Assembly (NCBI GenBank): GCA_036374835.1
Contig: DASUTB010000106.1
Coordinates: 1 to 64,000, forward strand
From: DASUTB01 sp036374835
GTDB taxonomy: Bacteria > Actinomycetota > Actinomycetes > Jiangellales > Jiangellaceae
Reading direction: 5' to 3'
DNA length: 64,000 nt
Position numbers and translations under genes: made by a program. Shown one piece after another: positions 45,316 to 54,629 of the stretch. How positions within the stretch are numbered: position 1 is the stretch's first letter; every line of letters starts with the position of its first letter. Below the pieces are notes generated by a model. The model was given only the letters and a program-made list of their open reading frames with translations. It had not been told where the DNA came from and made no database searches.

Positions 45316-47163
45316 CTACTCGACGGTGACGCTCTTGGCCAGATTACGCGGCTGGTCGACGTCGAAGCCGCGCGAACTGGCCATCTCGCAGGCGAAGACC
45401 TGCAGCGGCACGACCGCCACGAGCGGCTGCATCAGCGTCGGGCACACCGGCACCCGAATGATGTGCGACGCGTACGGGACGACCGCCTCGTCACCGTCCT
45501 CGGCGATGACGATCGTCCGCGCACCACGTGCCCGCACCTCCTGGATGTTCGACACGATCTTGTCGTGCAGCACCGAGCGGCCACGCGGGGACGGGACGAC
45601 GACGAACACCGGCACGCCCTCTTCGATCAGCGCGATCGGCCCGTGTTTGAGCTCGCCGGCGGCGAAGCCCTCCGCGTGCATGTAGGCGATCTCCTTGAGC
45701 TTCAGAGCGCCCTCCAGAGCCACCGGGTAGCCGACATGCCGGCCCAGGAACAGCACCGAAGTCGCCGAGGCCATCGAACGTGCCAGCTCGCGCACCGGTT
45801 CCATCTCGTCGAGCACGCGCTCGACCGCGTCCGGCATGCCCGCGAGATCGTTCAGCACCGAGACGACCTCGTCGCCCCACTTCGTCCCGCGGACCTGGCC
45901 CAGATACAGCGCCACGAGGTAGCACGCCACGATCTGCGTCAGGAACGCCTTGGTGGACGCCACGGCCACCTCGATGCCGGCACGGGTGTACAGCACCGCG
46001 TCCGACTCACGCGGGATCGTGGCGCCGTTCGTATTGCAGATGGCCAGCACCCGCGCACGCTGCTCCCGGGCGTGCCGCAGCGCCATCAGCGTGTCCATCG
46101 TCTCGCCGGACTGCGAGATGACGACGACCAGCGTGCGCTGGGTCACGATCGGATCGCGATAGCGGAACTCGCTGGCCAGCTCCACCTCACAGGGAATGCG
46201 CGTCCAGTGCTCGATGGCGTACTTGGCCACCAGTCCCGCGTAGTAGGACGTGCCGGCTGCGATCACGATGATCTTGTCGACCTCACGGAGATCATCGTCC
46301 GACAACCGCATCTCGTCCAGCTTGACCTCGCCGGCCTCGTTCACCCGGCCGAGCAAGGTGTCGGCGACCGCTTTGGGCTGCTCGGCGATCTCCTTGAGCA
46401 TGAAGTAGTCGTAGCCGTCCTTTTCGGCAGCGGCCGCGTCCCAGTCGATGTGGAACCGCTTCTCCGGCACCGGAACGCCGTCGAAGTCGGTCAGCGTCGC
46501 ACCGTCGATGCCGATCTCGACGACCTGGCCGTCCGAGACCTCCAGGGCGTCCCGTGTGTGTGCGATGAACGCCGAGACGTCCGAGGCGACGAACGTCTCA
46601 CCCTCACCGAGCCCGACGACCAGCGGCGAGTTCAGCCGTGCCGCCACCACCCGGTCGGGGGTGCCGGCGTGGACGGCGACCAGCGTGAACGCGCCGCTCA
46701 GGCGGCGGCAGACCGCACGCATCGCATCGGCGAGATCGGTACCGGTACTCACCTCGGCGGCAAGCAGGTGGGCCACGACCTCGGTGTCGGTGTCGGAGGC
46801 GAACGTGACGCCGGCTTCCTCGAGCTCGGCGCGCAGGGTCGCGAAGTTCTCGATGATCCCGTTGTGGATCACGGCGACCTGGCCGGACTCGTCCAGATGA
46901 GGGTGCGCGTTGCGGTCGTTCGGCGCGCCGTGCGTCGCCCAGCGAGTGTGCCCGAGGCCCGTCGTGGCGACCGGGAGCGGCTGCTCGCTCAGCGCCTTGT
47001 CGAGGTTGGCCAGCTTGCCGGCACGTTTGGTAGAGGACAGCGCGCTGTCGGCGACGACGGCCACCCCGGCCGAGTCGTAACCTCGGTATTCGAGACGCCG
47101 AAGTCCGTCCATGATGACGTCGAGAGCAGCCCGCTCACCGACATAACCCACGATTCCGCACAC
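45316..47163 (-). CDS. glmS: Glutamine-fructose-6-phosphate aminotransferase GlmS
   Basis: A 615-residue enzyme that makes glucosamine-6-phosphate for cell-wall precursors. The GTG at 47163 is chosen because removal of the initiator exposes the catalytic cysteine of CGIVGYVG. Other marks are LRRLEYRGYDSAG, the SIS-domain motif VVISQSGETMDTL and the C-terminal LAKSVTVE. Upstream in-frame sequence is not conserved in character and overlaps the coaA promoter. No glmS ribozyme is visible. It is divergent from coaA. Confidence 0.97.
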   Translation of the reverse strand: MCGIVGYVGERAALDVIMDGLRRLEYRGYDSAGVAVVADSALSSTKRAGKLANLDKALSEQPLPVATTGLGHTRWATHGAPNDRNAHPHLDESGQVAVIHNGIIENFATLRAELEEAGVTFASDTDTEVVAHLLAAEVSTGTDLADAMRAVCRRLSGAFTLVAVHAGTPDRVVAARLNSPLVVGLGEGETFVASDVSAFIAHTRDALEVSDGQVVEIGIDGATLTDFDGVPVPEKRFHIDWDAAAAEKDGYDYFMLKEIAEQPKAVADTLLGRVNEAGEVKLDEMRLSDDDLREVDKIIVIAAGTSYYAGLVAKYAIEHWTRIPCEVELASEFRYRDPIVTQRTLVVVISQSGETMDTLMALRHAREQRARVLAICNTNGATIPRESDAVLYTRAGIEVAVASTKAFLTQIVACYLVALYLGQVRGTKWGDEVVSVLNDLAGMPDAVERVLDEMEPVRELARSMASATSVLFLGRHVGYPVALEGALKLKEIAYMHAEGFAAGELKHGPIALIEEGVPVFVVVPSPRGRSVLHDKIVSNIQEVRARGARTIVIAEDGDEAVVPYASHIIRVPVCPTLMQPLVAVVPLQVFACEMASSRGFDVDQPRNLAKSVTVE

Positions 47164-47264
47164 CCTTGGCAGCGTACTACCCGGCTGCGGTGCTCTGGGG
47201 GCCCACCTGAAAAGTGGGTGGTGCCCGCGCAAGCCGTCCGGCCGGACCCTGGCAGGATGGCCGC

Positions 47265-48269
47265 ATGAGCGCTGGCCGCGACCATTCCCCCGCTGCGACG
47301 CCCCGCCCGAACGCACCGTTGCGCCGCCCCGGCAGCGACGAGTCGCCCTTCATGGAGATGGATCGAAAGGCGTGGTCGGCGCTGCGCCACCAGACGCCCC
47401 TGCCGCTGAGCGCCGAGGAACTCGAGCAGTTGCGCGGGCTCGGTGACGCGGTGGACCTTGACGAGGTACGGGACGTTTACCTGCCGCTGTCCAGGCTGCT
47501 CAACCTGCATGTCGCGGCGACGTCCGATCTGCACCGGACAACCCAGACGTTTCTCGGCACGATGCCGGAGCGCACGCCGTATGTGATCGGCATCGCCGGA
47601 TCGGTCGCCGCGGGCAAGTCGACGATTGCCCGCCTCCTCCGGCTGCTGCTGGCCCGCTGGCCGGAGCACCCCAAGGTCGCGCTCGTGACCACCGACGGCT
47701 TCCTCCTGCCCAACGCCGAACTCGAACGCCGCGGCCTGATGGAGCGTAAGGGCTTCCCCGACTCGTACGACCGGCGTGCGCTGCTCAAGTTCGTGGCCAC
47801 CGTCAAGTCCGGCGCGCCACGCATCAGCGCGCCGGTCTACTCGCACCTGACCTACGACATCGTCCCCGGCGAGCGCGTCGAGCTCAAGCGACCGGACATC
47901 GTGCTCATCGAAGGGCTCAACGTGCTCCAGCCGGCCCGCGCTCGACCCAACGGCACGTCCGGCCTGGCGATCAGCGACTTCTTCGATTTCTCGATCTATG
48001 TGGACGCCGCGGAGACGGACGTCCGCACGTGGTACGTCGACCGGTTCCTGCGGCTGCGCAAGACGGCGTTCTCCGATCCGGACTCCTACTTCCATCGCTA
48101 CGCCGCGCTGGATCACGACGAAGCCGTCGAGCGCGCCGAGCACATCTGGGACACGATCAACGGGCCCAATCTGGTCCAGAACATCCTGCCGACGCGGAGT
48201 CGTGCGACGGTCGTTCTGCACAAGGGCCCGGACCACTCCGTCCGCCGGGTCCGGATGCGCAAGCTCTAG
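47265..48269 (+). CDS. coaA: Type I pantothenate kinase
   Basis: A 334-residue P-loop kinase for the first step of coenzyme A synthesis. Walker A is GSVAAGKS (112-119); VTTDGFLLPN, KGFPDSYD and DFFDFSIYVDA are family blocks. The N-terminal 25 residues form an Arg/Pro extension. It is the type I, CoA-inhibited form. It is convergent with glmM, separated by palindrome A3. Confidence 0.96.
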   Translation: MSAGRDHSPAATPRPNAPLRRPGSDESPFMEMDRKAWSALRHQTPLPLSAEELEQLRGLGDAVDLDEVRDVYLPLSRLLNLHVAATSDLHRTTQTFLGTMPERTPYVIGIAGSVAAGKSTIARLLRLLLARWPEHPKVALVTTDGFLLPNAELERRGLMERKGFPDSYDRRALLKFVATVKSGAPRISAPVYSHLTYDIVPGERVELKRPDIVLIEGLNVLQPARARPNGTSGLAISDFFDFSIYVDAAETDVRTWYVDRFLRLRKTAFSDPDSYFHRYAALDHDEAVERAEHIWDTINGPNLVQNILPTRSRATVVLHKGPDHSVRRVRMRKL

Positions 48270-48279
48270 TAGCCCGGAA

Positions 48280-48338
48280 CCCCATGATCACCGGCACTTT
48301 TCACACACGCCGTGTGAAAAGTGCCGGTGATCATGGGG
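48280..48338. repeat. Palindromic element family A, copy 3 (extended)
   Basis: The core 48286-48332 has the 20-7-20 design with perfect arms. Here the palindrome extends by CCCCAT/ATGGGG on each side to 59 bases. The TGA stop codon of glmM (48331-48333) lies inside the right edge. It can form a strong hairpin in either transcript and probably ends both coaA and glmM messages. Confidence 0.95.
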
Positions 48339-49686
48339 TCTGGAGGCGCAGGGCGTCGGCCACAGTACGGGCGAGAACTTCGGCGACGGCGCCGGCCTGA
48401 GCCTCGGTTGCCGCTTCGACCATGACCCGCACCAGAGGTTCCGTCCCGGACGGTCGCAGCAGGACGCGACCGGTCTCGCCGAGCTCGGCCTCAGCCGCGC
48501 GCACGGCCGTAGTGACCGTGTCGTCTGAGCCGACACGTGTCTTGTCGACGTCCGGCACGTTGATGAGGACCTGCGGCAGCCGAGTCATGACGGCGGCCAG
48601 CTCGGCAAGCGGACGTCGCGCCTCGGCGACCCGGCCGAGCAGATGGACGGCGGTCAGAACACCGTCGCCGGTGGTGCCGTGGTCAGCGAGGATGACATGG
48701 CCCGACTGCTCGCCGCCGAGGTTGTAGCCACCCGCGCGCATCGCTTCGAGTACATAGCGGTCGCCGACAGCGGTGTCGAGGACGGTGAGTCCGGCCGCGG
48801 CAAGCGCCAGCCGGAAGCCCTCGTTGGACATCTGCGTCGCCACCACCGTGCCGTTGGCCAGCGTGCCGTCGGCGGACATGGCCAGGCCAAGGATCGCCAG
48901 GATCTGGTCGCCGTCGACGAGTTCGCCGTTCGCGTCCACCGCCAGGCACCGGTCGGCGTCACCATCGTGGGCGATACCGGCGTCCGCTCCGTGCTGCCGC
49001 ACGAGCTCGGGCAGCTTATCGAGATGCGTCGAGCCACACCGGTCGTTGATGTTGATGCCGTCGGGTTCGTCGAACACCGCGACGACGTCGGCGCCGAGCT
49101 GCCGCAGCGCTTCGGGAGCCACCGACGAAGCCGCACCGTTCGCACAGTCGACAACGACACGCAGGCCGTCGAGCCGGTGCGGTGCCGATGCCACGATGTG
49201 TGCGATGTAGCGCTGTGCACCGTCCGGCGCGTCCCGGACCCGGCCGACGTCACCACCGGTCGGACGCTTCCACTCTTCCCGCAGCCGTGCCTCGATCGAG
49301 TCCTCGATCGCGTCATCCAGCTTGTGGCCACCCTTGGCGAAGAACTTGATGCCGTTGTCCGGCATCGGGTTGTGGCTGGCCGAGATCATGACGCCGAGCC
49401 CGGCGTCGTAGTCGGCGGTCAGGAACGCGACGGCCGGCGTGGGCAGCACGCCGACGCGAAGCACGTCCACTCCGGCGCTTGCGATTCCCGCGACGACGGC
49501 CGCCTCGAGGAACTCACCCGACGCGCGCGGGTCGCGCCCGACAATCGCCACCTGGCGTCGTCCGGCGAACGCGCCGGCCTCGCCGAGCACGTGTGCCGCT
49601 GCGACCGACAGGTCGAGCGCGAGTTCGGCGGTGAGGTCCCGGTTGGCCAGACCCCGGACACCGTCGGTACCGAACAAACGTGTCAC
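48331..49686 (-). CDS. glmM: Phosphoglucosamine mutase
   Basis: A 451-residue enzyme that converts glucosamine-6-phosphate to glucosamine-1-phosphate, the step after GlmS. The phospho-serine loop is ISASHNPMPDNG (Ser104), the metal loop DGDADRC and the C-terminal phosphate-binding RPSGTEPLVRVM. It follows rpsI by about 180 bases. The last residues and stop (LQTP-stop) are supplied by palindrome A3. Confidence 0.97.
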   Translation of the reverse strand: MTRLFGTDGVRGLANRDLTAELALDLSVAAAHVLGEAGAFAGRRQVAIVGRDPRASGEFLEAAVVAGIASAGVDVLRVGVLPTPAVAFLTADYDAGLGVMISASHNPMPDNGIKFFAKGGHKLDDAIEDSIEARLREEWKRPTGGDVGRVRDAPDGAQRYIAHIVASAPHRLDGLRVVVDCANGAASSVAPEALRQLGADVVAVFDEPDGININDRCGSTHLDKLPELVRQHGADAGIAHDGDADRCLAVDANGELVDGDQILAILGLAMSADGTLANGTVVATQMSNEGFRLALAAAGLTVLDTAVGDRYVLEAMRAGGYNLGGEQSGHVILADHGTTGDGVLTAVHLLGRVAEARRPLAELAAVMTRLPQVLINVPDVDKTRVGSDDTVTTAVRAAEAELGETGRVLLRPSGTEPLVRVMVEAATEAQAGAVAEVLARTVADALRLQTP

Positions 49687-49869
49687 GGACTACTCCTTTA
49701 CACCGATCTCCCCACGATCCTCCTGCTTCCCGGCCGCCGCGACAAGGGCAGCGACGCACGATGGGCTGGCAAGGGGGCGTGGCCGGTCGTCAGCGAGCGG
49801 GGAACGCGCGAGGGTGCCGCCGGTCCGCTGCGCGCACGCCAACGTGGCCCTGTGCGGCCCGAGCGCCGA

Positions 49870-50382
49870 TCAGCGCTTGCTGTACTGCGGTGCCTTGCGG
49901 GCCTTCTTCAGGCCTGCCTTCTTGCGCTCGATGACCCGGGCGTCCCGCGTCAGGAAGCCGGCCTTCTTCAGCAGCGGCCGGTTGTTCTCGACATCGGCCC
50001 AGTTCAGCGCCCGCGCCACGGCGAGCCGCACCGCGCCGGCCTGGCCGCTGGCACCACCGCCGTGCACGTTGGCCACGATGTCGTAGCGCCCGTCCACCTG
50101 GAGTTCGACCAGCGGAGAATTCACCACCTGCTGGTGGACCTTGTTCGGGAAGTAGTCGTCGAGGCTTCGGCCGTTGACCGTCCACGTGCCCGTGCCCGGC
50201 GTGATGCGCACCCGTGCGATGGCCCGCTTGCGGCGGCCGGTGGCAGCCGCCGGCTCGATCGCGGAGGAGCGCTGCGGCGCGGTCTCGGACGTGAAGGATT
50301 CGATGTCTTCGGCAGAGGCCTCGTCGGCCGGCGTCTGCGTGGTGGTCTCGGTCATGTCCTCACTCACGGTGCTGGTCGTCAC
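49870..50382 (-). CDS. rpsI: 30S ribosomal protein S9
   Basis: A 170-residue S9. The conserved body is GRRKRAIARVRI to the end KKARKAPQYSKR. The N-terminal 45 residues are an acidic Thr/Glu-rich extension, longer than in most bacteria; an internal ATG at 50355 is possible. The GTG start at 50382 overlaps the rplM stop by 4 bases, so L13 and S9 are coupled. Confidence 0.96.
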   Translation of the reverse strand: MTTSTVSEDMTETTTQTPADEASAEDIESFTSETAPQRSSAIEPAAATGRRKRAIARVRITPGTGTWTVNGRSLDDYFPNKVHQQVVNSPLVELQVDGRYDIVANVHGGGASGQAGAVRLAVARALNWADVENNRPLLKKAGFLTRDARVIERKKAGLKKARKAPQYSKR

Positions 50383-50822
50383 TGCGCGACCTGGGTGATC
50401 TCGAACGGCACCGGCTTCTGAGCCTGGTGCGGATGCTCCGGGCCGGTGTAGACCTTGAGCTTGGAGAGCATGTGCCGGCCGAGCGAGTTGCGCGGCAGCA
50501 TGCCCTTGACGGCCTTCTCGACGGCCCGCTGCGGGTTACGCGCCATCAACTGCTCGTACGTCAGCGACTTGAGGCCGCCCGGGTAGCCCGAGTGCCGGTA
50601 GGCGCGCTTCTGCGCGAGCTTGTTGCCGGTCAACGCCACCTTGTCGGCGTTGACGATGATGACGAAGTCGCCGGTGTCGACATGCGGTGCGTAGGTGGGC
50701 TTGTGCTTACCACGTAGCAGGGTGGCGGCTTGGCTGGCCAGGCGGCCGAGCACGACATCGGACGCGTCGATGACATGCCACTGACGCTGAACGTCACCGG
50801 GCTTCGGGCTATACGTACGCAC
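50379..50822 (-). CDS. rplM: 50S ribosomal protein L13
   Basis: A 147-residue L13 (MRTYSPKPGDVQRQWHVIDA start; HKPTYAPHVDTGDFVIIVNA; KAVKGMLPRNSLGRHMLSKLKVY). First gene of the rplM-rpsI operon, with a good promoter 105 bases upstream. Confidence 0.98.
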   Translation of the reverse strand: MRTYSPKPGDVQRQWHVIDASDVVLGRLASQAATLLRGKHKPTYAPHVDTGDFVIIVNADKVALTGNKLAQKRAYRHSGYPGGLKSLTYEQLMARNPQRAVEKAVKGMLPRNSLGRHMLSKLKVYTGPEHPHQAQKPVPFEITQVAQ

Positions 50823-50926
50823 GGTCGTAGGCCTTCGTTTCGTCGGAATTGTTGGTCATGAGTCGTTCTGCGCCTATGCGGCGTGCACGCGAGCGCGCAC
50901 CACCGGCGCATGCGCAGCGACGTTCA

Positions 50927-50956
50927 AAGATACCTGGTCCGTACACGGATGGTCAA
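50927..50956 (-). promoter_or_regulatory. rplM-rpsI promoter
   Basis: On the minus strand TTGACC (50951-50956), an 18-base spacer and TATCTT (50927-50932). It is the only vegetative-type promoter visible upstream of rplM. Confidence 0.6.
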
Positions 50957-51018
50957 AACCAGCGCAGCTCAGCTGGGAACGCATTCGTCACGCGCCCGCC
51001 GCCATCGCGTGGTGTGTG

Positions 51019-51444
51019 TTACTGGATACCGCGGCGTCGCAGAATCTCCTCGATCTCAGCCATGTCCTCGTCCATGCCGGCCACGGCTGAATCCTGTTTC
51101 TTGCCCTCGACGGCCTTCGGCTTTGCCGGTTCCCCGGACGACGTCTCACCGTCACCCTTGTCGCGCCGGCCCAGGAGCCGACGGCGTCCCTCGAGGCGCT
51201 GCCCGGCGACGAACATCGCCGCGCCGAGCCCCATCGCGACCACGCCGAGCCACTTGAGGGGATTGAGCACGATACCGGCGAGGAATCCGACGATGCCGAT
51301 CGCCGCTGCGCCGATCAGGAGGAGGCCGCCGGCCATCATCTGCAACGATCCGGCCCAGCCCTTGGAGCCGGCCTGACGGAGCGCAAGGACGATCATCCCG
51401 CCGCCGCCGACCGCCACGGCAATCGCGATCAGATCGGTCAACAT
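51019..51444 (-). CDS. Conserved actinobacterial membrane protein
   Basis: A 141-residue protein with about three hydrophobic segments in its first 85 residues (ALRQAGSKGWAGSLQMMAGGLLLIG, FLAGIVLNPLKWLGVVAMGLG). A charged cytosolic tail ends with an acidic helix (MDEDMAEIEEILRRRGIQ). It is not a family I can name. It lies between truA and rplM, in the same direction. Confidence 0.7.
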   Translation of the reverse strand: MLTDLIAIAVAVGGGGMIVLALRQAGSKGWAGSLQMMAGGLLLIGAAAIGIVGFLAGIVLNPLKWLGVVAMGLGAAMFVAGQRLEGRRRLLGRRDKGDGETSSGEPAKPKAVEGKKQDSAVAGMDEDMAEIEEILRRRGIQ

Positions 51445-51522
51445 ACTCCCAGGCTACGTCTTTCACCCCCGAGATGACATCAGGGTTCGTCCCGATCCTG
51501 CCCGTTGGTGTGAACGGCGGTC

Positions 51523-51630
51523 ATCTGTGCGGGTCAAAATAATCCGTGCGGGTCAAAGTAACGCTGCCCGGCCGGATGTCGGGCCAGAACGTTATTTTGA
51601 CCCGCACGGATTATTTTGACCCGCACGGAT
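51523..51630. repeat. Palindromic element F with internal duplication
   Basis: A long hairpin with about 41-base arms. Each arm contains two tandem copies of the block CCGTGCGGGTCAAAATAA. The loop is a GC-rich CCGGCCGGATGTCGGG. It fills the gap between truA and the membrane-protein gene, beginning 21 bases from the truA stop. Confidence 0.88.
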
Positions 51631-51650
51631 GGTCGCCACAAGCGTGCCGC

Positions 51651-52577
51651 CTAGTCGGAGGAAATGGGCATCGCTCGCAAATTGCGCGCTCGGCTCGCTC
51701 GCTCGGCGAGCTGATCGTCCGGCGGGTAGCCCACCTCTTCGAGCGTCAATCCGTGGGCTGGAGCCACGGTCACCGCAGAGTCACGGACTCCGGCGGCCAA
51801 CACTGTCGCCGGCCAGTCGATGGGACGGCGCCCGTCCCCGACTGCGAGCAACGCACCGACCATCGCGCGAACCTGCTTGTGGCAGAACGCGTCGGCTTCG
51901 ACCGTCGCGATGAGCAGCCCCGCGGTATCCCGCTCCCAATGCAGGGTTCGCAACGCTCGAATCGTCGTCGCGCCCTCTCTGGCCCGGCAGAAGGCGGCGA
52001 AGTCGTGCTCACCGAGCAACCCGGTCGACGCCACGTTCATGGCGGGCACGTCCAGGGTCCGGTTGTGCGCGAGCACGAACCGGCGCAGCAACGGGTCCGC
52101 GCCGCCGGGCCGGTCCGAAACCCGGTAAGCGTAGCGGCGGCTCACCGCGGAGAAGCGTGCGTCGAACCCGGGTGGAGCGATCTCGGCTTCGCGCACGCGG
52201 AGGTCGGGCGGCAGCACGCCGGCCAGTCGGTGGACGAGGGCGGCTCCGGGTTCGCGATCTGCGCGTCCCGGAGCCTGCTCCCACGCGGTCGACGGCACGT
52301 CCACGTGACACACCTGGCTACGGGCATGGACTCCGGCGTCAGTGCGTCCGGCGACGGTTAGTGAGGGCGGCTCGACCCGCAACACCGTACCCAGCGCTGC
52401 TTCGAGCACACCCTGGACGGTCCGCTGCCCTGGTTGCGCTGCCCAACCGTGGAAGTCGGTGCCCTCGTAGCCCAGCCGGAGGCGAACTCGGACAGTTGCC
52501 GGCGCGGGCACGTCAGAAGGATCAGGTGACGAACTGACCGAGGAAGCCGCCTCTTGCTCACCTGATCGTTTGGCCAT
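51651..52577 (-). CDS. truA: tRNA pseudouridine(38-40) synthase TruA
   Basis: A 308-residue pseudouridine synthase acting on the anticodon arm. The catalytic aspartate is in VAGRTDAGVHA; LRLGYEGTDFHGWAAQPGQRTVQG and FCHKQVRAMVGALL are conserved. The ATG at 52577 has GGAGGG about 10 bases upstream. It is the last gene of the rpoA-rplQ-truA stretch. Confidence 0.95.
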   Translation of the reverse strand: MAKRSGEQEAASSVSSSPDPSDVPAPATVRVRLRLGYEGTDFHGWAAQPGQRTVQGVLEAALGTVLRVEPPSLTVAGRTDAGVHARSQVCHVDVPSTAWEQAPGRADREPGAALVHRLAGVLPPDLRVREAEIAPPGFDARFSAVSRRYAYRVSDRPGGADPLLRRFVLAHNRTLDVPAMNVASTGLLGEHDFAAFCRAREGATTIRALRTLHWERDTAGLLIATVEADAFCHKQVRAMVGALLAVGDGRRPIDWPATVLAAGVRDSAVTVAPAHGLTLEEVGYPPDDQLAERASRARNLRAMPISSD

Positions 52578-52642
52578 AGCAGACCGCCCTCCGCTACCGG
52601 TGGCGGCAGCGGAGGGCGGCATTGATATATCCGAAAGTGAAA

Positions 52643-53176
52643 TCAGGCGTTCTCGCCCTTGTCCGCCTCGTCGGCGCCCTCGGCCTGTTCGGTGTCGGCG
52701 TCGGCCGCGGCAGCTTCGGCGGCGTCCACCTCGACGACCTCGCTCTTGGCCTCGGCCCTTGCGGCGTCAGAGGCAGCGCGACGGGTCGCACCCTCGGCCT
52801 CGGCGACGACCTGCTCGGCCAGGGGCTCCACGAGCTCGATCACGGCCATCGGCGCATTGTCACCCTTGCGCGGACCGACCTTGACGATCCGGGTGTAGCC
52901 GCCGTTGCGGTTCGAATACCGCGGGCCGATCTCGGTGAACAGCTCGTGCACGATGTCCTTGTCACCGATCGTCTTCTGCACCTGCCGGCGCGCGTGCAGA
53001 TCGCCGCGCTTGGCCTTGGTGATCAGACGCTCGGCCACCGGACGGAGCCGGCGCGCCTTAGCCTCGGTCGTCGTGATGCGGCCGTGCTCGAACAGCGCCG
53101 TGGCCAGGTTGGCCAGGATCGAGCGCTGGTGCGACGGCGAGCCGCCAAGGCGGGGGCCCTTGGTCGGAGTGGGCAT
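52643..53176 (-). CDS. rplQ: 50S ribosomal protein L17
   Basis: A 177-residue L17. The core ends near residue 120 (GPRKGDNAPMAVIELV). A long acidic Ala/Glu tail of about 55 residues follows, as in many actinomycetes. It lies 21 bases after rpoA. Confidence 0.97.
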   Translation of the reverse strand: MPTPTKGPRLGGSPSHQRSILANLATALFEHGRITTTEAKARRLRPVAERLITKAKRGDLHARRQVQKTIGDKDIVHELFTEIGPRYSNRNGGYTRIVKVGPRKGDNAPMAVIELVEPLAEQVVAEAEGATRRAASDAARAEAKSEVVEVDAAEAAAADADTEQAEGADEADKGENA

Positions 53177-53197
53177 ATCTGGATTCTCCTGTCGGGT

Positions 53198-54211
53198 TTA
53201 GTACTGCTCGTCCTCGGCAAACGACTGGTCGTCGTCCGCGTAGGAATCCACGGCAGTAGTGGGGTCGAAGCCCGGAGCGCCGTCCTTCAGCGTCAGGCCC
53301 ATGCTCGCGAGCTTCGCCTTGACCTCGTCGATCGACTTCTGGCCGAAGTTCCGGATGTCCAGCAGGTCCGCCTCGCTGCGCGCGATCAGCTCACCCACCG
53401 AGTGGATGCCCTCCCGCTTGAGGCAGTTGAACGACCGCACGGTCAGCTGCAGATCCTCGATCGGCAGCGCCAGGTCGGCGGCGAGCTGGGCGTCCACCGG
53501 CGATGGGCCGATCTCGATGCCCTCGGCCTCGACGTTCAGCTCCCGCGCCAGGCCGAACAGTTCGACCAGTGTCGTCCCCGCCGACGCCATGGCGTCCCGC
53601 GGGCTCGTCGACGGCTTGGTCTCGACGTCGACGATGAGCTTGTCGAAGTCGGTCCGCCCCTCCACCCGGGTCGCCTCGACTTTGTACGTGACCTTGACCA
53701 CAGGCGAGTACAGCGAGTCGACCGGGATCCGGCCGATCTCGGAGTCCTCCTGCTTGTTCTGCACCGCCGAGACGTAGCCGCGGCCGCGCTCGACCGTCAG
53801 CTCCATCTCCAGCTTGCCCTTACCGTTGAGCGTGGCGATGTGCAGGTCCGGGTTGTGGACCTCGACACCGGCCGGCGGCGCGATGTCGGCGGCTGTGACG
53901 GCACCCGGCCCCTGCTTGCGCAGGTACATGGTGACCGGTTCGTCGTGCTCCGAGGAGACGACCAGTTCCTTCAGATTCAAGATGACGTCGGTGACGTCTT
54001 CCTTCACACCGGGGATGGTACTGAACTCGTGCAGCACGCCGTCGATCCGGATCGACGTGATCGCCGCGCCCGGAATGGACGAAAGCAGCGTTCGGCGCAT
54101 CGAGTTGCCGAGCGTGTAGCCGAAGCCGGGCTCGAGCGGATCGATGGTGAACCGGGACCGCGTGTCGTTGACCCGGTCCTCGGTGAGCACTGGGCGCTGA
54201 GTGATTAACAC
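53198..54211 (-). CDS. rpoA: RNA polymerase alpha subunit
   Basis: A 337-residue alpha subunit. The GTG start (LITQRPVLTED) has AAAGGA 8 bases upstream. The N-terminal assembly domain includes GFGYTLGNSMRRTLLSSIPGAAIT; the C-terminal DNA- and activator-binding domain (SFNCLKREGIHSVGELI, RNFGQKSIDEVKAKL) is complete. It is separated from rpsD by an unusually long 440-base spacer. Confidence 0.98.
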   Translation of the reverse strand: MLITQRPVLTEDRVNDTRSRFTIDPLEPGFGYTLGNSMRRTLLSSIPGAAITSIRIDGVLHEFSTIPGVKEDVTDVILNLKELVVSSEHDEPVTMYLRKQGPGAVTAADIAPPAGVEVHNPDLHIATLNGKGKLEMELTVERGRGYVSAVQNKQEDSEIGRIPVDSLYSPVVKVTYKVEATRVEGRTDFDKLIVDVETKPSTSPRDAMASAGTTLVELFGLARELNVEAEGIEIGPSPVDAQLAADLALPIEDLQLTVRSFNCLKREGIHSVGELIARSEADLLDIRNFGQKSIDEVKAKLASMGLTLKDGAPGFDPTTAVDSYADDDQSFAEDEQY

Positions 54212-54255
54212 AGTGGATTCCTTTCCGCGACGCCCGCTATATGACTGTCGCGACC

Positions 54256-54277
54256 TGCGGGGGGCTTCGCCCCCGCA
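54256..54277. terminator. GC-rich hairpin upstream of rpoA
   Basis: TGCGGGGG-CTTCG-type stem-loop (GCGGGGGGCTTCGCCCCCGC), of a type widespread in high-GC actinomycetes. It could attenuate or process the message between rpsD and rpoA. Confidence 0.5.
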
Positions 54278-54411
54278 CACCCCCCTACCGTGGTTAGGCC
54301 CACGACGGAGGATGTCCCTGTTGGATTGTTCGGGACGGCGCCCTGCGCCCTCACGGACGGAGGTCGCTGTCCCCGGCTATTCAGTTGTGGTGGTACGGCA
54401 CCCGGTTCGCC

Positions 54412-54629
54412 AAAGCGCGCTGGGCGCCGTCCCCCTCTCTTCAGTTCTCGCCCCCAGCGCAACCACGGCCGGGGGTATGCGGGGAAAGCGCGCTGGGCGC
54501 CGTCCCCTCTCTTCAGTTCTCGCCCCCAGCGCAACCATGGCCGGGGGTATGCGGGGAAAGCGCACTGAGCGCCGTCCCCCTCTCTTCAGTTCTCGCCCCC
54601 AGCCCAACCATGGCCGGGGGTATGCGGGG
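54412..54629. repeat. Three tandem 72-73 bp repeats
   Basis: Units start at 54412, 54485 and 54557. Each carries GCGCTGGGCGCCGTCCCC, then CTCTCTTCAGTTCTCGCCCC, then a CCATGGCCGGGGGTATGCGG block with one to four substitutions between copies. The near-identity implies recent expansion. There are no variable spacers, so this is not a CRISPR. Confidence 0.9.

Noticed and set aside
45265..47268. Plus-strand open frame of more than 660 codons opposite glmS
   Set aside because: GlmS on the minus strand is unambiguous, and the opposite translation is low-complexity Arg/His/Asp sequence typical of antisense GC-rich DNA.
48280..48338. Classic Rho-independent terminator between coaA and glmM
   Set aside because: The hairpin is strong and may terminate transcription, but there is no T tract and the same sequence occurs inside a coding region, so it is better described as a dispersed palindrome.
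52622..54208. Plus-strand frame covering rplQ and rpoA
   Set aside because: Shadow of two universally conserved ribosomal-operon genes.
54412..54629. Possible CRISPR array between rpsD and rpoA
   Set aside because: Units are directly adjacent, 72-73 bases, with no unique spacers and no cas genes nearby; it is a simple tandem repeat.
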